A program made the position numbers and the translations under genes. Positions 16,516 through 25,645 of a stretch of 64,000 nucleotides of DNA are shown here, piece after piece (within the stretch, counting starts at the first letter, position 1; the number at the start of each line of letters is the position of its first letter). Origin of the DNA: Mesorhizobium sp. M1E.F.Ca.ET.045.02.1.1 (lineage in GTDB: Bacteria; Pseudomonadota; Alphaproteobacteria; Rhizobiales; Rhizobiaceae); the NCBI RefSeq assembly GCF_003952485.1, contig NZ_CP034447.1, positions 1,736,001 to 1,800,000 of the forward strand, written 5' to 3'. The notes under the pieces are model-generated. The model was not told the DNA's origin. It saw only the letters and a list, made by a program, of their open reading frames with translations, and made no database searches.

Positions 16516-17910
16516 ATGGAGATTCCGCGACAAACCGATGCGCTGTTGGGCCGATCCCATGTTCCGAGCGCGGCGATCGAACGGCTACGGCAGGGCTTGC
16601 GGGGCGATGTGGTGTTGCCGACGGACGCTGGCTACGACCAGGCGCGCGCGGTCTGGAACGGGGCGATCGACAAACGCCCTGCCGCAATTGTCTTTTGCAC
16701 CAATCCCGATGACGTCGTCCATGCCGTGATCTATGCCAAGTCACAAGGCTCACTCGTGGCCGTTCGCAGCGGCGGCCACAACGTCGCCGGTTTGTCCGTC
16801 TGCGACGATGGGATGGTGATCGATCTATCTCGCATGAAGAAGATTTCCGTCGATCCCGAGCACCGCATCGTCCGAGCCGAGGCCGGTCTGACCCTCGGCG
16901 AGTTCGACGCGGCCACGCAGGCCCACGGTCTTGCGACGACCATGGGCGTCAACGGCGACACCGGTATTGCCGGGCTGACGCTGGGTGGAGGCTTCGGCAA
17001 GCTCGGGCGAAAGCACGGTCTGAGCTGCGATAATCTGATCGCGGCCGAAATCGTGACGGCCGACGGACGGCTGTTGCGGACAAGCGCCGGCGAGCATCCT
17101 GACCTGTTCTGGGCCCTGCGGGGCGGCGGCGGCAATTTCGGCATAGTGACGGCGTTCGAATACCGGCTGCACCCGCTCGGCCCGGCCCTTCTGGTGGGCT
17201 CGGTGCTTCACGCCTACGATCAGGCGCGCGAGGCCATGCGGTTTTACGACAAATTCTCCCGTGACGCCCCGGACGAGGTGAGCGTCGACGCCGCGCTCGT
17301 CACACTGCCGTCGGGCGATCGCGCCTTCAGCATCTCGGCTTGTTATGTGGGGTCTCCCGAAGCGGGCGGGCCCGTCATAGCACCGCTGATGAAATTCGGA
17401 TCTCCCATTGAAAGCCGCCTCCAAGCCGTTCCTTATCTCCAGATTCAATCGGCGGGCGACAGCCTTTTCCCGCGCGGACGGCGCTATTACTGGAAAGCGC
17501 AATTCCTGCATGAAATCAGCGATGGTGCGATCGACGCGCTGCTCGACAGTTACGCGAGGGCTCCCAATCGCTCGTCCCTGCTGGTTTTCCAGCAGGTCGG
17601 CGGCGCGATCGCCCGCGTGCCCGCGTCGCACTCGCCTTATGCCAATCGCGATGCGGCCTTCGATTGCTTCCCGATCGCCATCTGGGACAATCCGGTCGAT
17701 GACGAGGCAAATATGCGCTGGGCGCGCGAGCTGTGGAATGCGGTCAAGCCATTCTCAACCGGCGGGGTCTATGCGAACAATCTTGGCGACGAAGGCGACG
17801 AGCGCGTGCGTGATGCTTATGGCGGAAATTATGCGCGCCTCGCCGCCATCAAGAAGCAATACGACCCGACCAACTTCTTCCGATTGAACCAGAATATCAG
17901 GCCTGGATAA
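16516..17910 (+). CDS. FAD-linked oxidase of the berberine-bridge / VAO family
   Basis: The 464-residue protein has the PCMH FAD-binding domain (RSGGHNVAGLSVCDDGMVID; LGGGFGKLGRKHGL) and the C-terminal berberine-bridge segment (YARLAAIKKQYDPTNFFRLN). His88 in SGGHN is the expected 8-alpha covalent FAD attachment point. The second attachment cysteine seen in bicovalent members is not found in the TTMGVNGDTGIAGLT stretch, so FAD would be held by one bond. Such enzymes oxidise alcohols, sugars or alkaloids with O2. Start 16516 is preferred over upstream codons that lie inside the repeat. It is followed by an MFS transporter 21 bases on. Confidence 0.9.
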   Translation: MEIPRQTDALLGRSHVPSAAIERLRQGLRGDVVLPTDAGYDQARAVWNGAIDKRPAAIVFCTNPDDVVHAVIYAKSQGSLVAVRSGGHNVAGLSVCDDGMVIDLSRMKKISVDPEHRIVRAEAGLTLGEFDAATQAHGLATTMGVNGDTGIAGLTLGGGFGKLGRKHGLSCDNLIAAEIVTADGRLLRTSAGEHPDLFWALRGGGGNFGIVTAFEYRLHPLGPALLVGSVLHAYDQAREAMRFYDKFSRDAPDEVSVDAALVTLPSGDRAFSISACYVGSPEAGGPVIAPLMKFGSPIESRLQAVPYLQIQSAGDSLFPRGRRYYWKAQFLHEISDGAIDALLDSYARAPNRSSLLVFQQVGGAIARVPASHSPYANRDAAFDCFPIAIWDNPVDDEANMRWARELWNAVKPFSTGGVYANNLGDEGDERVRDAYGGNYARLAAIKKQYDPTNFFRLNQNIRPG

Positions 17911-17931
17911 TTCGCAATCCGTGAGAGAACC

Positions 17932-19107
17932 GTGCGCAGCCGCTGGACGATCCTTGCTGTGCTCTTTGTCGCCCGCACCGCGATGGCGTTTCAGTTTCAG
18001 AGCGTTGCCGCCGTCGCGCCCCTTGTCAGCGCCGGCCTCGGCGCAAGCCTGGCCGACATCGGCATTCTGATCGGCCTCTATCTTGCACCGGGTGTCGCGC
18101 TGGCCCTGCCTGGCGCGACCATCGGCCGGCGCTATGGCGACAAGGCGACCGCTCTCGCCGGCCTGCTGATGATGCTGGCGGGTGAAATGCTGATGACGGC
18201 GTCGACGTCCTGGAGCCTGCAGATCGGCGGGCGACTGATCGGCGGCACCGGCGGCGTTCTCCTGAACGTGCTGATGACCAAGATGGTCGCCGACTGGTTT
18301 GCCGGCCGGGAAATCGCCACCGCCATGGCCATCTACATCAACTCGTGGCCGGCGGGCATCGCTATCGCTCTCATGCTGCTGCCGGCAATCGGAACAACCT
18401 TCGGGCTGACCGCCGTGGGCATTGCCGTTTCGGCCCTGGTCGTCGTCAGCATCGGCTTGTTGGCTTTGATCTATCGCACCCCGGAGATGCCGCCCGCCGG
18501 TGGCCTCGAACGCTCCGGCATTTCGGCCGGGACAACCTATGCCCTCATTGCCGCCGGTCTGATCTGGTGCCTTTACAATGTCGGCTTCGCGATGGTCTTC
18601 AGCTTCGGTCCGTCGATGCTCGTCGAGCGGGGGTGGTCCAATTCGGCGGCGGGATCGACGATCAGCGTCGTGATTTGGCTGGCCGCGCTTTCGGTCCCCG
18701 TGGGTGGCTTGCTGGCGGATCGCACCAAACACAGCGGGACGGTTCTCGCCGCGGGCTGTGTGGGTTTCGCATTCCTGATGCTCCTTCTGTCGCGAAGCGG
18801 ACCGGTGCTGGCCCTCATCATCGCCATGGGGATCGTATGCGGCCTGCCTGCCGGCGCGATCATGAGCTTGCCCACGCGCGTGCTCGATCAGAGGACGCGA
18901 TCGGTCGGGACGGGCGTGTTTTACACCGTCTACTATGCCGGCATGCTTGCCGGGCCGGCGATCGGCGGCAAACTCGCTGTTTGGGCAGGCACCGCGACGG
19001 CCGCTCTCGATTTCGGCGCTGCCGCCCTGCTCCTTTGCCCTCTCCTTCTCTGGTCATTCCAGCGGATCAGCCGCCTCCCGCAGCCGATGGCGGTTCCATC
19101 CCGGTAG
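17932..19107 (+). CDS. MFS transporter, CynX/NimT-like
   Basis: The 391-residue protein has about 12 hydrophobic segments and MFS signatures, including an IGRRYGDKATALAG loop between helices 2 and 3 and a repeated GGLLADRTKHSGTVLAAG loop halfway. Conserved glycines in LIGGTGGVLLNVLMTKMV suit the cyanate/nitrate-type branch. GTG at 17932 follows a GAGAGAAC ribosome site. It probably forms one transcript with the FAD-linked oxidase and may move that enzyme's substrate or product, under the divergent LysR regulator. Confidence 0.87.
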   Translation: MRSRWTILAVLFVARTAMAFQFQSVAAVAPLVSAGLGASLADIGILIGLYLAPGVALALPGATIGRRYGDKATALAGLLMMLAGEMLMTASTSWSLQIGGRLIGGTGGVLLNVLMTKMVADWFAGREIATAMAIYINSWPAGIAIALMLLPAIGTTFGLTAVGIAVSALVVVSIGLLALIYRTPEMPPAGGLERSGISAGTTYALIAAGLIWCLYNVGFAMVFSFGPSMLVERGWSNSAAGSTISVVIWLAALSVPVGGLLADRTKHSGTVLAAGCVGFAFLMLLLSRSGPVLALIIAMGIVCGLPAGAIMSLPTRVLDQRTRSVGTGVFYTVYYAGMLAGPAIGGKLAVWAGTATAALDFGAAALLLCPLLLWSFQRISRLPQPMAVPSR

Positions 19108-19130
19108 GTGCTCCCAACGACCGAACGATG

Positions 19131-19156
19131 CATGCCTTGACCTTGATCAAGGCATG
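19131..19156. promoter_or_regulatory. FNR/FixK-type box within a 26-base palindrome upstream of adhP
   Basis: The arms CATGCCTTGA (19131-19140) and TCAAGGCATG (19147-19156) are perfect inverted repeats with a six-base spacer. Inside lies TTGACCTTGATCAA (19137-19150), one base off the FNR/FixK consensus TTGAT-N4-ATCAA. It is centred about 60 bases before the adhP start. If it acts as a class II site at -41.5, transcription would start near 19185. Confidence 0.75.
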
Positions 19157-19203
19157 CCCGCTCCGCGACCCTACTCTTCCGGCATTCACAAAAGGAGCAG
19201 GCG

Positions 19204-20283
19204 ATGACGAAGACGATGAAAGCTGCGGTGGTGCGCGATTTCGGCAAGCCGCTCACAATCGAGGACGTGCCGGTGCCCGCGCCGGGACCCGGTGAACTGC
19301 TTGTCAAGGTGGTCGCCTGCGGCGTGTGCCACACGGACTTGCACGCGGCCGAGGGCGACTGGCCGGTGAAGCCGGCGCTGCCTTTCATCCCCGGCCATGA
19401 GGTGGTCGGCGTCGTGGCCGCGCTCGGTCCCGGCGTCAGCGATTTCAAGGAAGGCGATCCCGTCGGCGTCGCCTGGTTGCACGACGCGTGCATGCGTTGC
19501 GAATATTGCGAGACCGGCTGGGAAACGCTGTGCGAGCATCAGCACAACACGGGTTACAGCTGCAACGGCGGCTTCGCCGAATATGTCATCGCTTCGGCGG
19601 CCTTTGCCGCGCGTCTTCCTGCCGGCGTCGATTTTGCGCAGATGGCTCCGATCCTGTGCGCGGGCGTGACGACCTACAAGGGCTTGAAAGAGACCGAAGC
19701 GCGCCCTGGCGAATGGGTCGTGATCTCCGGTATCGGCGGGCTCGGCCATGTGGCGATCCAGTACGCCAAGGCAATGGGCCTGAAGGTCGTGGCGCTCGAC
19801 ATCGCAGCGGACAAGCTCGCCCTGGCGCGCGCGGCCGGCGCCGAGGGGGTCATCGACGCCCGTTCGCCGGACGCGGTGGCCGATGTGCTCAAGGCGACCG
19901 CCGGCGGCGCGCACGGCATCTTAGTGACGGCCGTCTCGCCGCCGGCCTTTTCACAGGCGCTGCGCATGGTGCGCCGCAAGGGCACGGTTGCCCTTGTCGG
20001 CCTGCCGCCGGGGGAATTCCCGACCCCGATCTTCGATGTGGTGCTCAAGCGCGTCACGGTGCGCGGGTCGATCGTCGGTACGCGGCGCGATCTCGATGAG
20101 GCCATGGCCTTCGCGGCCGAAGGCAAGGTGAAGGCCGAAATCACCAAGGCGCCGTTAAGCGACATCAATGCGATCTTCGCCAGACTCAAGGCAGGCAAGA
20201 TCGACGGCCGCGTGGTGCTGGACCTTACCGGCTCCGACAGGGCAAGCACGAGGAAACTGGAGCTAGCCGAGTCAGAAACCTAA
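19204..20283 (+). CDS. adhP: Zinc-dependent alcohol dehydrogenase AdhP
   Basis: The 359-residue protein is a medium-chain, NAD-dependent alcohol dehydrogenase. The catalytic zinc ligands are Cys42 (CGVCHTDLHA) and His65-Glu66 (PGHEVVG). The structural zinc ligands are Cys96, Cys99, Cys102 and Cys110. The NAD-binding GIGGLGHVAIQYAKAMG lies in the second half. It converts ethanol and similar alcohols to aldehydes, or the reverse under low oxygen. An AAAGGAGC ribosome site precedes the ATG. The FNR/FixK-type palindrome upstream suggests induction when oxygen is low. The C-terminal tail after about residue 340 is slightly longer than usual. Confidence 0.95.
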   Translation: MTKTMKAAVVRDFGKPLTIEDVPVPAPGPGELLVKVVACGVCHTDLHAAEGDWPVKPALPFIPGHEVVGVVAALGPGVSDFKEGDPVGVAWLHDACMRCEYCETGWETLCEHQHNTGYSCNGGFAEYVIASAAFAARLPAGVDFAQMAPILCAGVTTYKGLKETEARPGEWVVISGIGGLGHVAIQYAKAMGLKVVALDIAADKLALARAAGAEGVIDARSPDAVADVLKATAGGAHGILVTAVSPPAFSQALRMVRRKGTVALVGLPPGEFPTPIFDVVLKRVTVRGSIVGTRRDLDEAMAFAAEGKVKAEITKAPLSDINAIFARLKAGKIDGRVVLDLTGSDRASTRKLELAESET

Positions 20284-20311
20284 AAATATCAGCGGTTTCA
20301 ACCGGATGAAA

Positions 20312-20388
20312 TGGCGCGCCCGAAGAGATTCGAACTCCTGACCCCCAGATTCGTAGTCTGGTGCTCTATCCAGCTGAGCTACGGGCGC
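20312..20388 (-). tRNA. tRNA-Arg (anticodon ACG)
   Basis: The minus strand folds as a complete cloverleaf of 77 bases with encoded CCA. The acceptor stem pairs GCGCCCG with CGGGCGC, the D arm contains AGCTCAGCTGGATAGAGC, the anticodon stem CCAGA/TCTGG holds the loop CTACGAA, and the T arm contains GTTCGAATC. Anticodon ACG reads CGU arginine codons, and CGC/CGA after deamination of A34 to inosine by TadA. Confidence 0.97.
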
Positions 20389-20580
20389 GCATCAGGCCGT
20401 GTGCGACACGGCCCCGCGATCCGATCAAAACGACCGGCCGCGAAATGTGGAGTGTTCCCTAACGACTGAATTTGCGAAAAGCAAGCCGATCCGGCAAAAG
20501 TTTTGTCGCAGGCATTGCGGCTGAGCCTCCGACGGCGTCGTTCAGGACGGAACCGGCGCGGTTTGTCGGGATGGCTGCGG

Positions 20581-22074
20581 TCAAGCGGGACGGCGCAGGC
20601 CGTTGCGGGCCTGATCGAGCCGCACCGGCTGGTCGGGGATGGTGACGGCGAAGACCGTGCGGCCGCCGATCGATTCGACCAGCTCGACCGTGCCGCCATG
20701 GGCGCGGATCAGCTCATGGGCGATCGCCAGGCCGAGGCCGGTGCCGCCGCTGCGCGCCGAGCCGCGGAAGGCCGCGAACAGGTTTTCGCGGGCCTTGGGC
20801 GGCAGGCCGGGCCCGGTGTCGGTGACGGTGATGCGGCTGACGCTGCCCGAACGTTCGGCCGAGACGGCGAGACGACGCACCACCGCGCTTTCGGTGTCGG
20901 CTGCCATCGCCTGCACGGAGTTGCGACAAAGATTGGTGAGCACGCGGAACAGCTGGTCGGAATCGGCATCGACCTCGAAGGTGAGATCGACGCCATTGAT
21001 GAACTCGATGCCTTCCTCGATGTCGAGCAGGCCATGCACGTCGTCGACCAGCTGGCGCAGCCTGAGCCTGCGGCGCGACGGCGCCGGCTCCTGCGTGCGG
21101 CCATAGGCGAGCACGCCCTCCGAATAGGCGACGGCGCGGTCGAGCGCGCGCAGGAGCTTCGGCGCGAAGGACTGCACGGTCGGGTCCTTCACCTGGCGCA
21201 GGCGGTCCGACATCAGTTGCGCGGAGGCGAGGATGTTGCGCATGTCGTGGTTGATCTTCGACACGGCAAGGCCGAGGTCGGCGAGGTGCTTCTGCTCGGA
21301 AAGCATCTTGTGCAGCCGATCCTGCATCTGCGCCAGCTCGCGCTCGGCGACGCCGATCTCATCGGAGCGCTCCGTCGGGCAGATGATGCGCCCGGGATCG
21401 TCGGGCGCCTCGGAGAAGGACAGGATCGAGCGCGTCATGGTGCGGATCGGGCCGATCATGATGAGGTCGATCGCCGCATAGACGAGCATGGCGGTGAACA
21501 GCGAGATCAGCAGCGACACCAAGGCGACGTTGCGCGAATAGCGCAGCATCGCGTTGCGCAGGCTGCGGTCCGGCATGATCAGCTCGAACTCCTTGTCGCT
21601 GTCGCCGACCGGGCCGAAGACGCGCAGCATGCGGTTGCCGCCGACGAACAGCGTTTCCAACGCGCCCGTCATGCCGTTGACCAGGCCGACATTGGCGATG
21701 TCGATATGCTCGTCGACCTTCGGCGGCATGTCGGCCACGACCAGCAGCCGCGAGACGCCGCCGTCGCGCACCGCGATCGCCTTGGCGCCGATCGCCATCA
21801 GCACATCGTTCTGGGCGGTGTGCGACAGCGAGTTGGGCTCGCCCTGCAACAGGACGATCGAAACGGCGGCGGCGGTGCTCAGCCGCTCCTTCAGCCAGTT
21901 CACCCTGTAGCTGGCGATCCAGGGCAGGAAGATCAGGATTTCGGCGAGCAGCACGAAGACGATGGTGAGAAGCAGAAGCTTCGTCGACAGGCCGCGCGAC
22001 AGCGGCACCCGGCGCGGAGAGCTCACTTCCGTCGGGCGTGCCTTTTCATCCGTGGACAGGACTTCACTCGTCAT
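20581..22074 (-). CDS. Membrane sensor histidine kinase
   Basis: The 497-residue protein has an N-terminal membrane helix (about 30-50, KLLLLTIVFVLLAEILIFLP), an extracytoplasmic region of about 130 residues, a second helix (about 185-207), a linker, then the kinase core. The phospho-accepting histidine lies in KINHDMRNILASAQLMS. The N box NLCRNSVQAM, the DTGPGLPP G1 box and the GTGLGLAIAHELIRAHGG G2 box form the ATPase domain. No response regulator is adjacent, so its partner is elsewhere. ATG at 22074 is chosen; further upstream codons overlap the rpmH promoter region. It is divergent from rpmH. Confidence 0.9.
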   Translation of the reverse strand: MTSEVLSTDEKARPTEVSSPRRVPLSRGLSTKLLLLTIVFVLLAEILIFLPWIASYRVNWLKERLSTAAAVSIVLLQGEPNSLSHTAQNDVLMAIGAKAIAVRDGGVSRLLVVADMPPKVDEHIDIANVGLVNGMTGALETLFVGGNRMLRVFGPVGDSDKEFELIMPDRSLRNAMLRYSRNVALVSLLISLFTAMLVYAAIDLIMIGPIRTMTRSILSFSEAPDDPGRIICPTERSDEIGVAERELAQMQDRLHKMLSEQKHLADLGLAVSKINHDMRNILASAQLMSDRLRQVKDPTVQSFAPKLLRALDRAVAYSEGVLAYGRTQEPAPSRRRLRLRQLVDDVHGLLDIEEGIEFINGVDLTFEVDADSDQLFRVLTNLCRNSVQAMAADTESAVVRRLAVSAERSGSVSRITVTDTGPGLPPKARENLFAAFRGSARSGGTGLGLAIAHELIRAHGGTVELVESIGGRTVFAVTIPDQPVRLDQARNGLRRPA

Positions 22075-22179
22075 GACGCGGTTTTCACGAACGCTTGATC
22101 GGACAAGGTTATGCGATTTGCGGCTTTTTTGCCAATTTCGTCCCTGGCATCGCAAAAAATTCGCCCGCATCAGCCCGGA

Positions 22180-22208
22180 TTGACTTCCAAAAACCTTCTT
22201 TCTATAAG
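22180..22208 (+). promoter_or_regulatory. Sigma-70 type promoter of rpmH-rnpA-yidC
   Basis: TTGACT at 22180-22185 and TATAAG at 22203-22208 are separated by exactly 17 bases, close to the housekeeping consensus. Transcription would begin near 22215, about 115 bases before rpmH. Confidence 0.75.
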
Positions 22209-22330
22209 CCCGCTCACGCTCGGGCCATTCGTCCCGGCGCGGTTTCGATCGCGCCTAAAACCGGCCCGGCAAAGCTCCTGTTACAGAGTGACAGAATCAA
22301 GAAGGGCCGCACGCCGCGGTATTAAAACAA

Positions 22331-22465
22331 ATGAAGCGTACCTACCAACCGTCCAAACTCGTCCGCAAGCGCCGGCACGGTTTCCGCGCCCGCATGGCCA
22401 CCAAGGGTGGCCGCGGCGTCGTCGCAGCCCGCCGCAACCGCGGCCGCAAGCGGCTGAGCGCCTGA
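22331..22465 (+). CDS. rpmH: 50S ribosomal protein L34
   Basis: This 44-residue basic protein begins [20 protein letters not shown] and ends RGRKRLSA, the full signature of ribosomal protein L34. It is a late-assembling component of the large ribosomal subunit. It stands immediately before rnpA, as in almost all bacteria, and is likely transcribed from the strong promoter at 22180. The length is normal. Confidence 0.97.
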   Translation: MKRTYQPSKLVRKRRHGFRARMATKGGRGVVAARRNRGRKRLSA

Positions 22466-22481
22466 GCGAAAGACGAGATCG

Positions 22482-22835
22482 TTGCCCGCAACCGGCAAGC
22501 CAAAGGGGAAAGCTCCCGGGCGGCTTCTGAAACGCGCGGATTTCCTGGCTGTGCGCGGCGGCGAGAAACGCCGCGGGCGGCTTTTTCTCGTCGAGGTTCT
22601 CGATCGTGGCGACGATTCCGCGCCACGCGTCGGCTACACGGTCACCAGGAAGGTCGGCAACGCCGTGGTGCGCAACCGCGTCCGGCGGCGGCTCAGAGAA
22701 GCTGTGCGAACGTATGCCGCCGATGACATGGCGCCCGGCAATGACTATGTCATCGTCGGGCGCGAAGACGTGCTTGCCATTCCGTTCGGCCAGTTGAAGG
22801 CCGAGCTTTCCCGCCGGCTGCGCGGAACACGATAG
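22482..22835 (+). CDS. rnpA: Ribonuclease P protein component
   Basis: The 117-residue basic protein contains the RnpA fold elements [20 protein letters not shown] near the start and the signature [19 protein letters not shown], the RNR motif that contacts the P RNA. It assists the RNA enzyme in trimming tRNA 5' leaders. The start is a TTG at 22482, 16 bases after rpmH; no better ATG or GTG gives a complete N-terminus, so this start is tentative. It is in the rpmH-rnpA-yidC operon. Confidence 0.93.
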   Translation: MPATGKPKGKAPGRLLKRADFLAVRGGEKRRGRLFLVEVLDRGDDSAPRVGYTVTRKVGNAVVRNRVRRRLREAVRTYAADDMAPGNDYVIVGREDVLAIPFGQLKAELSRRLRGTR

Positions 22836-22842
22836 GCTCTCG

Positions 22843-24672
22843 ATGGAAAACAACCGCAATTTCTTCATCACCATCGCGCTGTCGGTGCTGATCCTGACGC
22901 TGTGGCAGGTGTTCTACATGAACCCGCGCATGGAGCAGCAGCGCGAGCAGGCCCGCATCGAGCAGCAGCGCGCCGAAGCGCAGAAGAAGGAAGCGGGCGG
23001 CGCCGCCAATTCCGGCGCAACCGGGACACAGGCTCCGGCGCCCGGCGCCATCCCCAACACGCCTGGCGCCGAGGCAACGACGCCGGCAACCTTGGAACAG
23101 GCGCTCGCCGCAACCACGCGCGTCAAGATCGATACACCGAGCCTGTCCGGCTCGATCAACCTCGCCGGCGCACGCCTCGACGATCTCAAGCTCAAGCACT
23201 ACACCGAGACGGTCGACAAGAACTCGCCCGAGATCCAACTTCTCAACCCGGAGCAATTGTCAAACGGATATTTCGCCGAGATTGGTTTCGTCGGCGACAG
23301 CAATGTCGGCACACTGCCCGGGCCGAAGACGGTATGGAGTGTTGACGGCAATTCGACGCTGAGCCCGGCGACGCCCGTGACGCTCACTTTCACCAACGAC
23401 AAGGGACTTGTCTTCAAGCGGACGTTCTCGGTCGACAACGACTACATGTTCACCGTTTCCGATACCGTTCAGAATACCGGCGGCACCGCCGTGTCGCTTT
23501 TCAACTATGGCCGTGTCGCCCGCTTCGACAAGCCGGCCGTGGCCAGCACCTATGTGCTGCATGAAGGCCTCATTGGCGTTACCGGCAGCGAGGGCCTGCA
23601 GGAGCACAAATACGCGGCGATCGAGAAGGACAAGCAGTACAAGCCCGGAAAGTCGACAGACGGCTGGCTCGGCATCACCGACAAATACTGGGCCGTCACG
23701 CTGATCCCTTCGGAGAAGCAGCCATTCCAGCCCAGCTACTCCTATGTCGACATCAACAACGGGCTTCGCCACAGCTATCAGTCCGACTACATGACCGATG
23801 CCATCGCGGTCGGACCTGGGCAATCGACAACGGTCGAGACGGAGATCTTTGCCGGCGCCAAGGAAGTCAACAAGGTCAATGCATACGCTCAGGACCGCAA
23901 CATCCGGCTGTTCGATCGCCTGATCGATTGGGGTTGGTTCATCTGGATAACCAAGCCGATGTTCTACCTCATCGACACGCTCTACAAGTTCTTCGGCAAT
24001 TTCGGACTGGCGATCCTCGCCACCACCGTCATCGTCAAGGCTATCTTCTTCCCGCTCGCCAACAGATCTTACGCGTCGATGGCGAACATGAAGAAGGTGC
24101 AGCCGAAGATGCTGGAAATCCGCGAGAAATACGCGGACGACAAGATGAAGCAGCAGCAGGCGATGATGGAGCTCTACAAGACCGAGAAGATCAATCCGCT
24201 GGCCGGCTGCTGGCCGGTGGCGCTGCAGATCCCGGTCTTCTTCTCGCTCTACAAGGTGCTCTACATCACCATCGAGATGCGGCACGCGCCGTTCTTCGGC
24301 TGGATCCATGACCTGGCGGCGCCCGATCCAACGTCGATCTTCAACCTGTTCGGACTGCTGCCGTTCGCTCCGCCGGCTTTCCTGCCGCATATGGGCGCCT
24401 GGGCGGTGGTGATGGGCATCACCATGTTCCTGCAGATGCGCATGAACCCGGCGCCGCCGGATCCGACGCAGGCCGCGGTCTTCACCTGGATGCCGGTGAT
24501 CTTCACCTTCATGATGGGCAGCTTCCCTGCCGGCCTCGTCATCTACTGGGCCTGGAACAACACGCTCTCGATCCTGCAGCAGGGTGTGATCATGAAGCGC
24601 CAGGGCGCCAAGATCGAATTGTGGGACAATCTGGCGGCAATGTTCCGCAAGAAGCCATCGCCGGCGGAATAG
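22843..24672 (+). CDS. yidC: Membrane protein insertase YidC
   Basis: The 609-residue inner-membrane protein has the Gram-negative YidC layout: an N-terminal helix (FFITIALSVLILTLWQVFYM), a long charged and Ala/Pro-rich linker, a large periplasmic domain, then the conserved insertase core of five helices (NFGLAILATTVIVKAIFFPL; QKMLEI-type cytoplasmic coiled loop; NPLAGCWPVALQIPVFFSLY; GLVIYWAWNNTLSILQQ). The conserved arginine of the hydrophilic groove is in the NRSYASM segment. It inserts respiratory and ATP-synthase subunits. It lies seven bases behind rnpA and is followed by a strong terminator. Confidence 0.97.
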   Translation: MENNRNFFITIALSVLILTLWQVFYMNPRMEQQREQARIEQQRAEAQKKEAGGAANSGATGTQAPAPGAIPNTPGAEATTPATLEQALAATTRVKIDTPSLSGSINLAGARLDDLKLKHYTETVDKNSPEIQLLNPEQLSNGYFAEIGFVGDSNVGTLPGPKTVWSVDGNSTLSPATPVTLTFTNDKGLVFKRTFSVDNDYMFTVSDTVQNTGGTAVSLFNYGRVARFDKPAVASTYVLHEGLIGVTGSEGLQEHKYAAIEKDKQYKPGKSTDGWLGITDKYWAVTLIPSEKQPFQPSYSYVDINNGLRHSYQSDYMTDAIAVGPGQSTTVETEIFAGAKEVNKVNAYAQDRNIRLFDRLIDWGWFIWITKPMFYLIDTLYKFFGNFGLAILATTVIVKAIFFPLANRSYASMANMKKVQPKMLEIREKYADDKMKQQQAMMELYKTEKINPLAGCWPVALQIPVFFSLYKVLYITIEMRHAPFFGWIHDLAAPDPTSIFNLFGLLPFAPPAFLPHMGAWAVVMGITMFLQMRMNPAPPDPTQAAVFTWMPVIFTFMMGSFPAGLVIYWAWNNTLSILQQGVIMKRQGAKIELWDNLAAMFRKKPSPAE

Positions 24673-24693
24673 CCGGCGCCCGACCCTGAATAC

Positions 24694-24719
24694 AAAACCC
24701 CGGCATGCCGGGGTTTTTT
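24694..24719 (+). terminator. Rho-independent terminator after yidC
   Basis: The perfect palindrome AACCCCGGCATGCCGGGGTT (24696-24715) is preceded by A residues and followed by a run of T, 24 bases after the yidC stop. It closes the rpmH-rnpA-yidC transcript. Confidence 0.9.
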
Positions 24720-24891
24720 GTTGGCCGATATCGTTCGACGCCCTTCGGACAGAACCTCGCGGGCTTCTTCCGGAATTCGCGTCGCCCCGCGAAACTCCGG
24801 CGTGGCCCGCCTCGTAGCTTCCCGGTCCTCCCCAATAAGGCCGCGACGGCTTCCGGCGCTACGACGCCGGTGTTTGGGAGGCCGTCCGGCA

Positions 24892-24921
24892 GACCGGGAT
24901 CCCCGCGGGGGGATCCCGGTC
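24892..24921. repeat. Perfect 13-bp inverted repeat in the yidC-acetyltransferase spacer
   Basis: GACCGGGATCCCC (24892-24904) pairs perfectly with GGGGATCCCGGTC (24909-24921) around a four-base loop. No T run follows, so it is not a standard terminator. The 24673-25006 spacer otherwise holds only the yidC terminator and no gene I can support. Confidence 0.6.
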
Positions 24922-25006
24922 GTTCCCGGCTAACTAGGGGTGGGTAGACCACGCGTCGCGCATCACTATAAGCTCGGCCTCCTGCAAGGGTGGACGGAGC
25001 CAGCCG

Positions 25007-25645
25007 ATGACCGGACCCAATCCCAACATCAAGCATCCCATCGCGATGCATCCGCGCGTCGGCTTCCTGAAGGGGCTGGTCAACGCGCCCAACATCGAGA
25101 TCGGCGACTTCACCTATTACGACGACCCTGACGGCCCCGACAAATTCGCCGAAAAATGCGTGCTGCACCATTATCCCTTCATCGGCGACAGACTGATCAT
25201 CGGCAAGTTCTGCGCTATCGCCGAGGGCGCGCGCTTCATCATGAACGGCGCCAATCACGCGATGTCCGGCTTCTCGACCTATCCGTTCAACATCTTCGGC
25301 CATGGTTGGGAGGAAGGTTTCGACCCTGAGACGTGGTCGAAGGAGATCCGCGGCGACACGATCATGGGCAATGACGTCTGGATCGGCATGGATGCGGTGA
25401 TCATGCCCGGCGTGAGGATCGGCCATGGCGCGATCGTTGCGGCGAAATCGGTTGTCACGCACGACGTGCCGCCCTATGCGATCGTCGCCGGCAACGCGGC
25501 CAAGGTGGTAAAGATGCGCTTCGACGACTTCACGATACGGCGACTTTTGAAAGCGGCCTGGTGGGACTGGCCGGTCGACAAGATCAGCCGCAACCTCGAC
25601 GCCATCCGGGGCGCCGACATTTCCAGGCTGGAGGCCGCGGTTTGA
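25007..25645 (+). CDS. CatB-related hexapeptide-repeat O-acetyltransferase
   Basis: The 212-residue protein belongs to the xenobiotic acetyltransferase group of left-handed beta-helix enzymes. Typical features are the [20 protein letters not shown] start, [20 protein letters not shown], the catalytic-type His in NGANHAM, the [11 protein letters not shown] segment and the hexapeptide coil [20 protein letters not shown]. Members acetylate chloramphenicol, streptogramins or other hydroxyl substrates with acetyl-CoA. The true substrate cannot be read here and resistance is not implied. It sits between yidC and engB, and its stop overlaps the likely TTG start of engB. Confidence 0.88.
   Translation: MTGPNPNIKHPIAMHPRVGFLKGLVNAPNIEIGDFTYYDDPDGPDKFAEKCVLHHYPFIGDRLIIGKFCAIAEGARFIMNGANHAMSGFSTYPFNIFGHGWEEGFDPETWSKEIRGDTIMGNDVWIGMDAVIMPGVRIGHGAIVAAKSVVTHDVPPYAIVAGNAAKVVKMRFDDFTIRRLLKAAWWDWPVDKISRNLDAIRGADISRLEAAV

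Noticed and set aside
20503..22098. 531-codon plus-strand frame opposite the histidine kinase
   Set aside because: Low-complexity His/Arg/Asp-rich product, fully antisense to a kinase with intact H, N and G boxes.
25007..25645. Chloramphenicol or streptogramin resistance gene
   Set aside because: The hexapeptide acetyltransferase family includes resistance enzymes, but most chromosomal members act on other substrates. Nothing in the sequence fixes the specificity.
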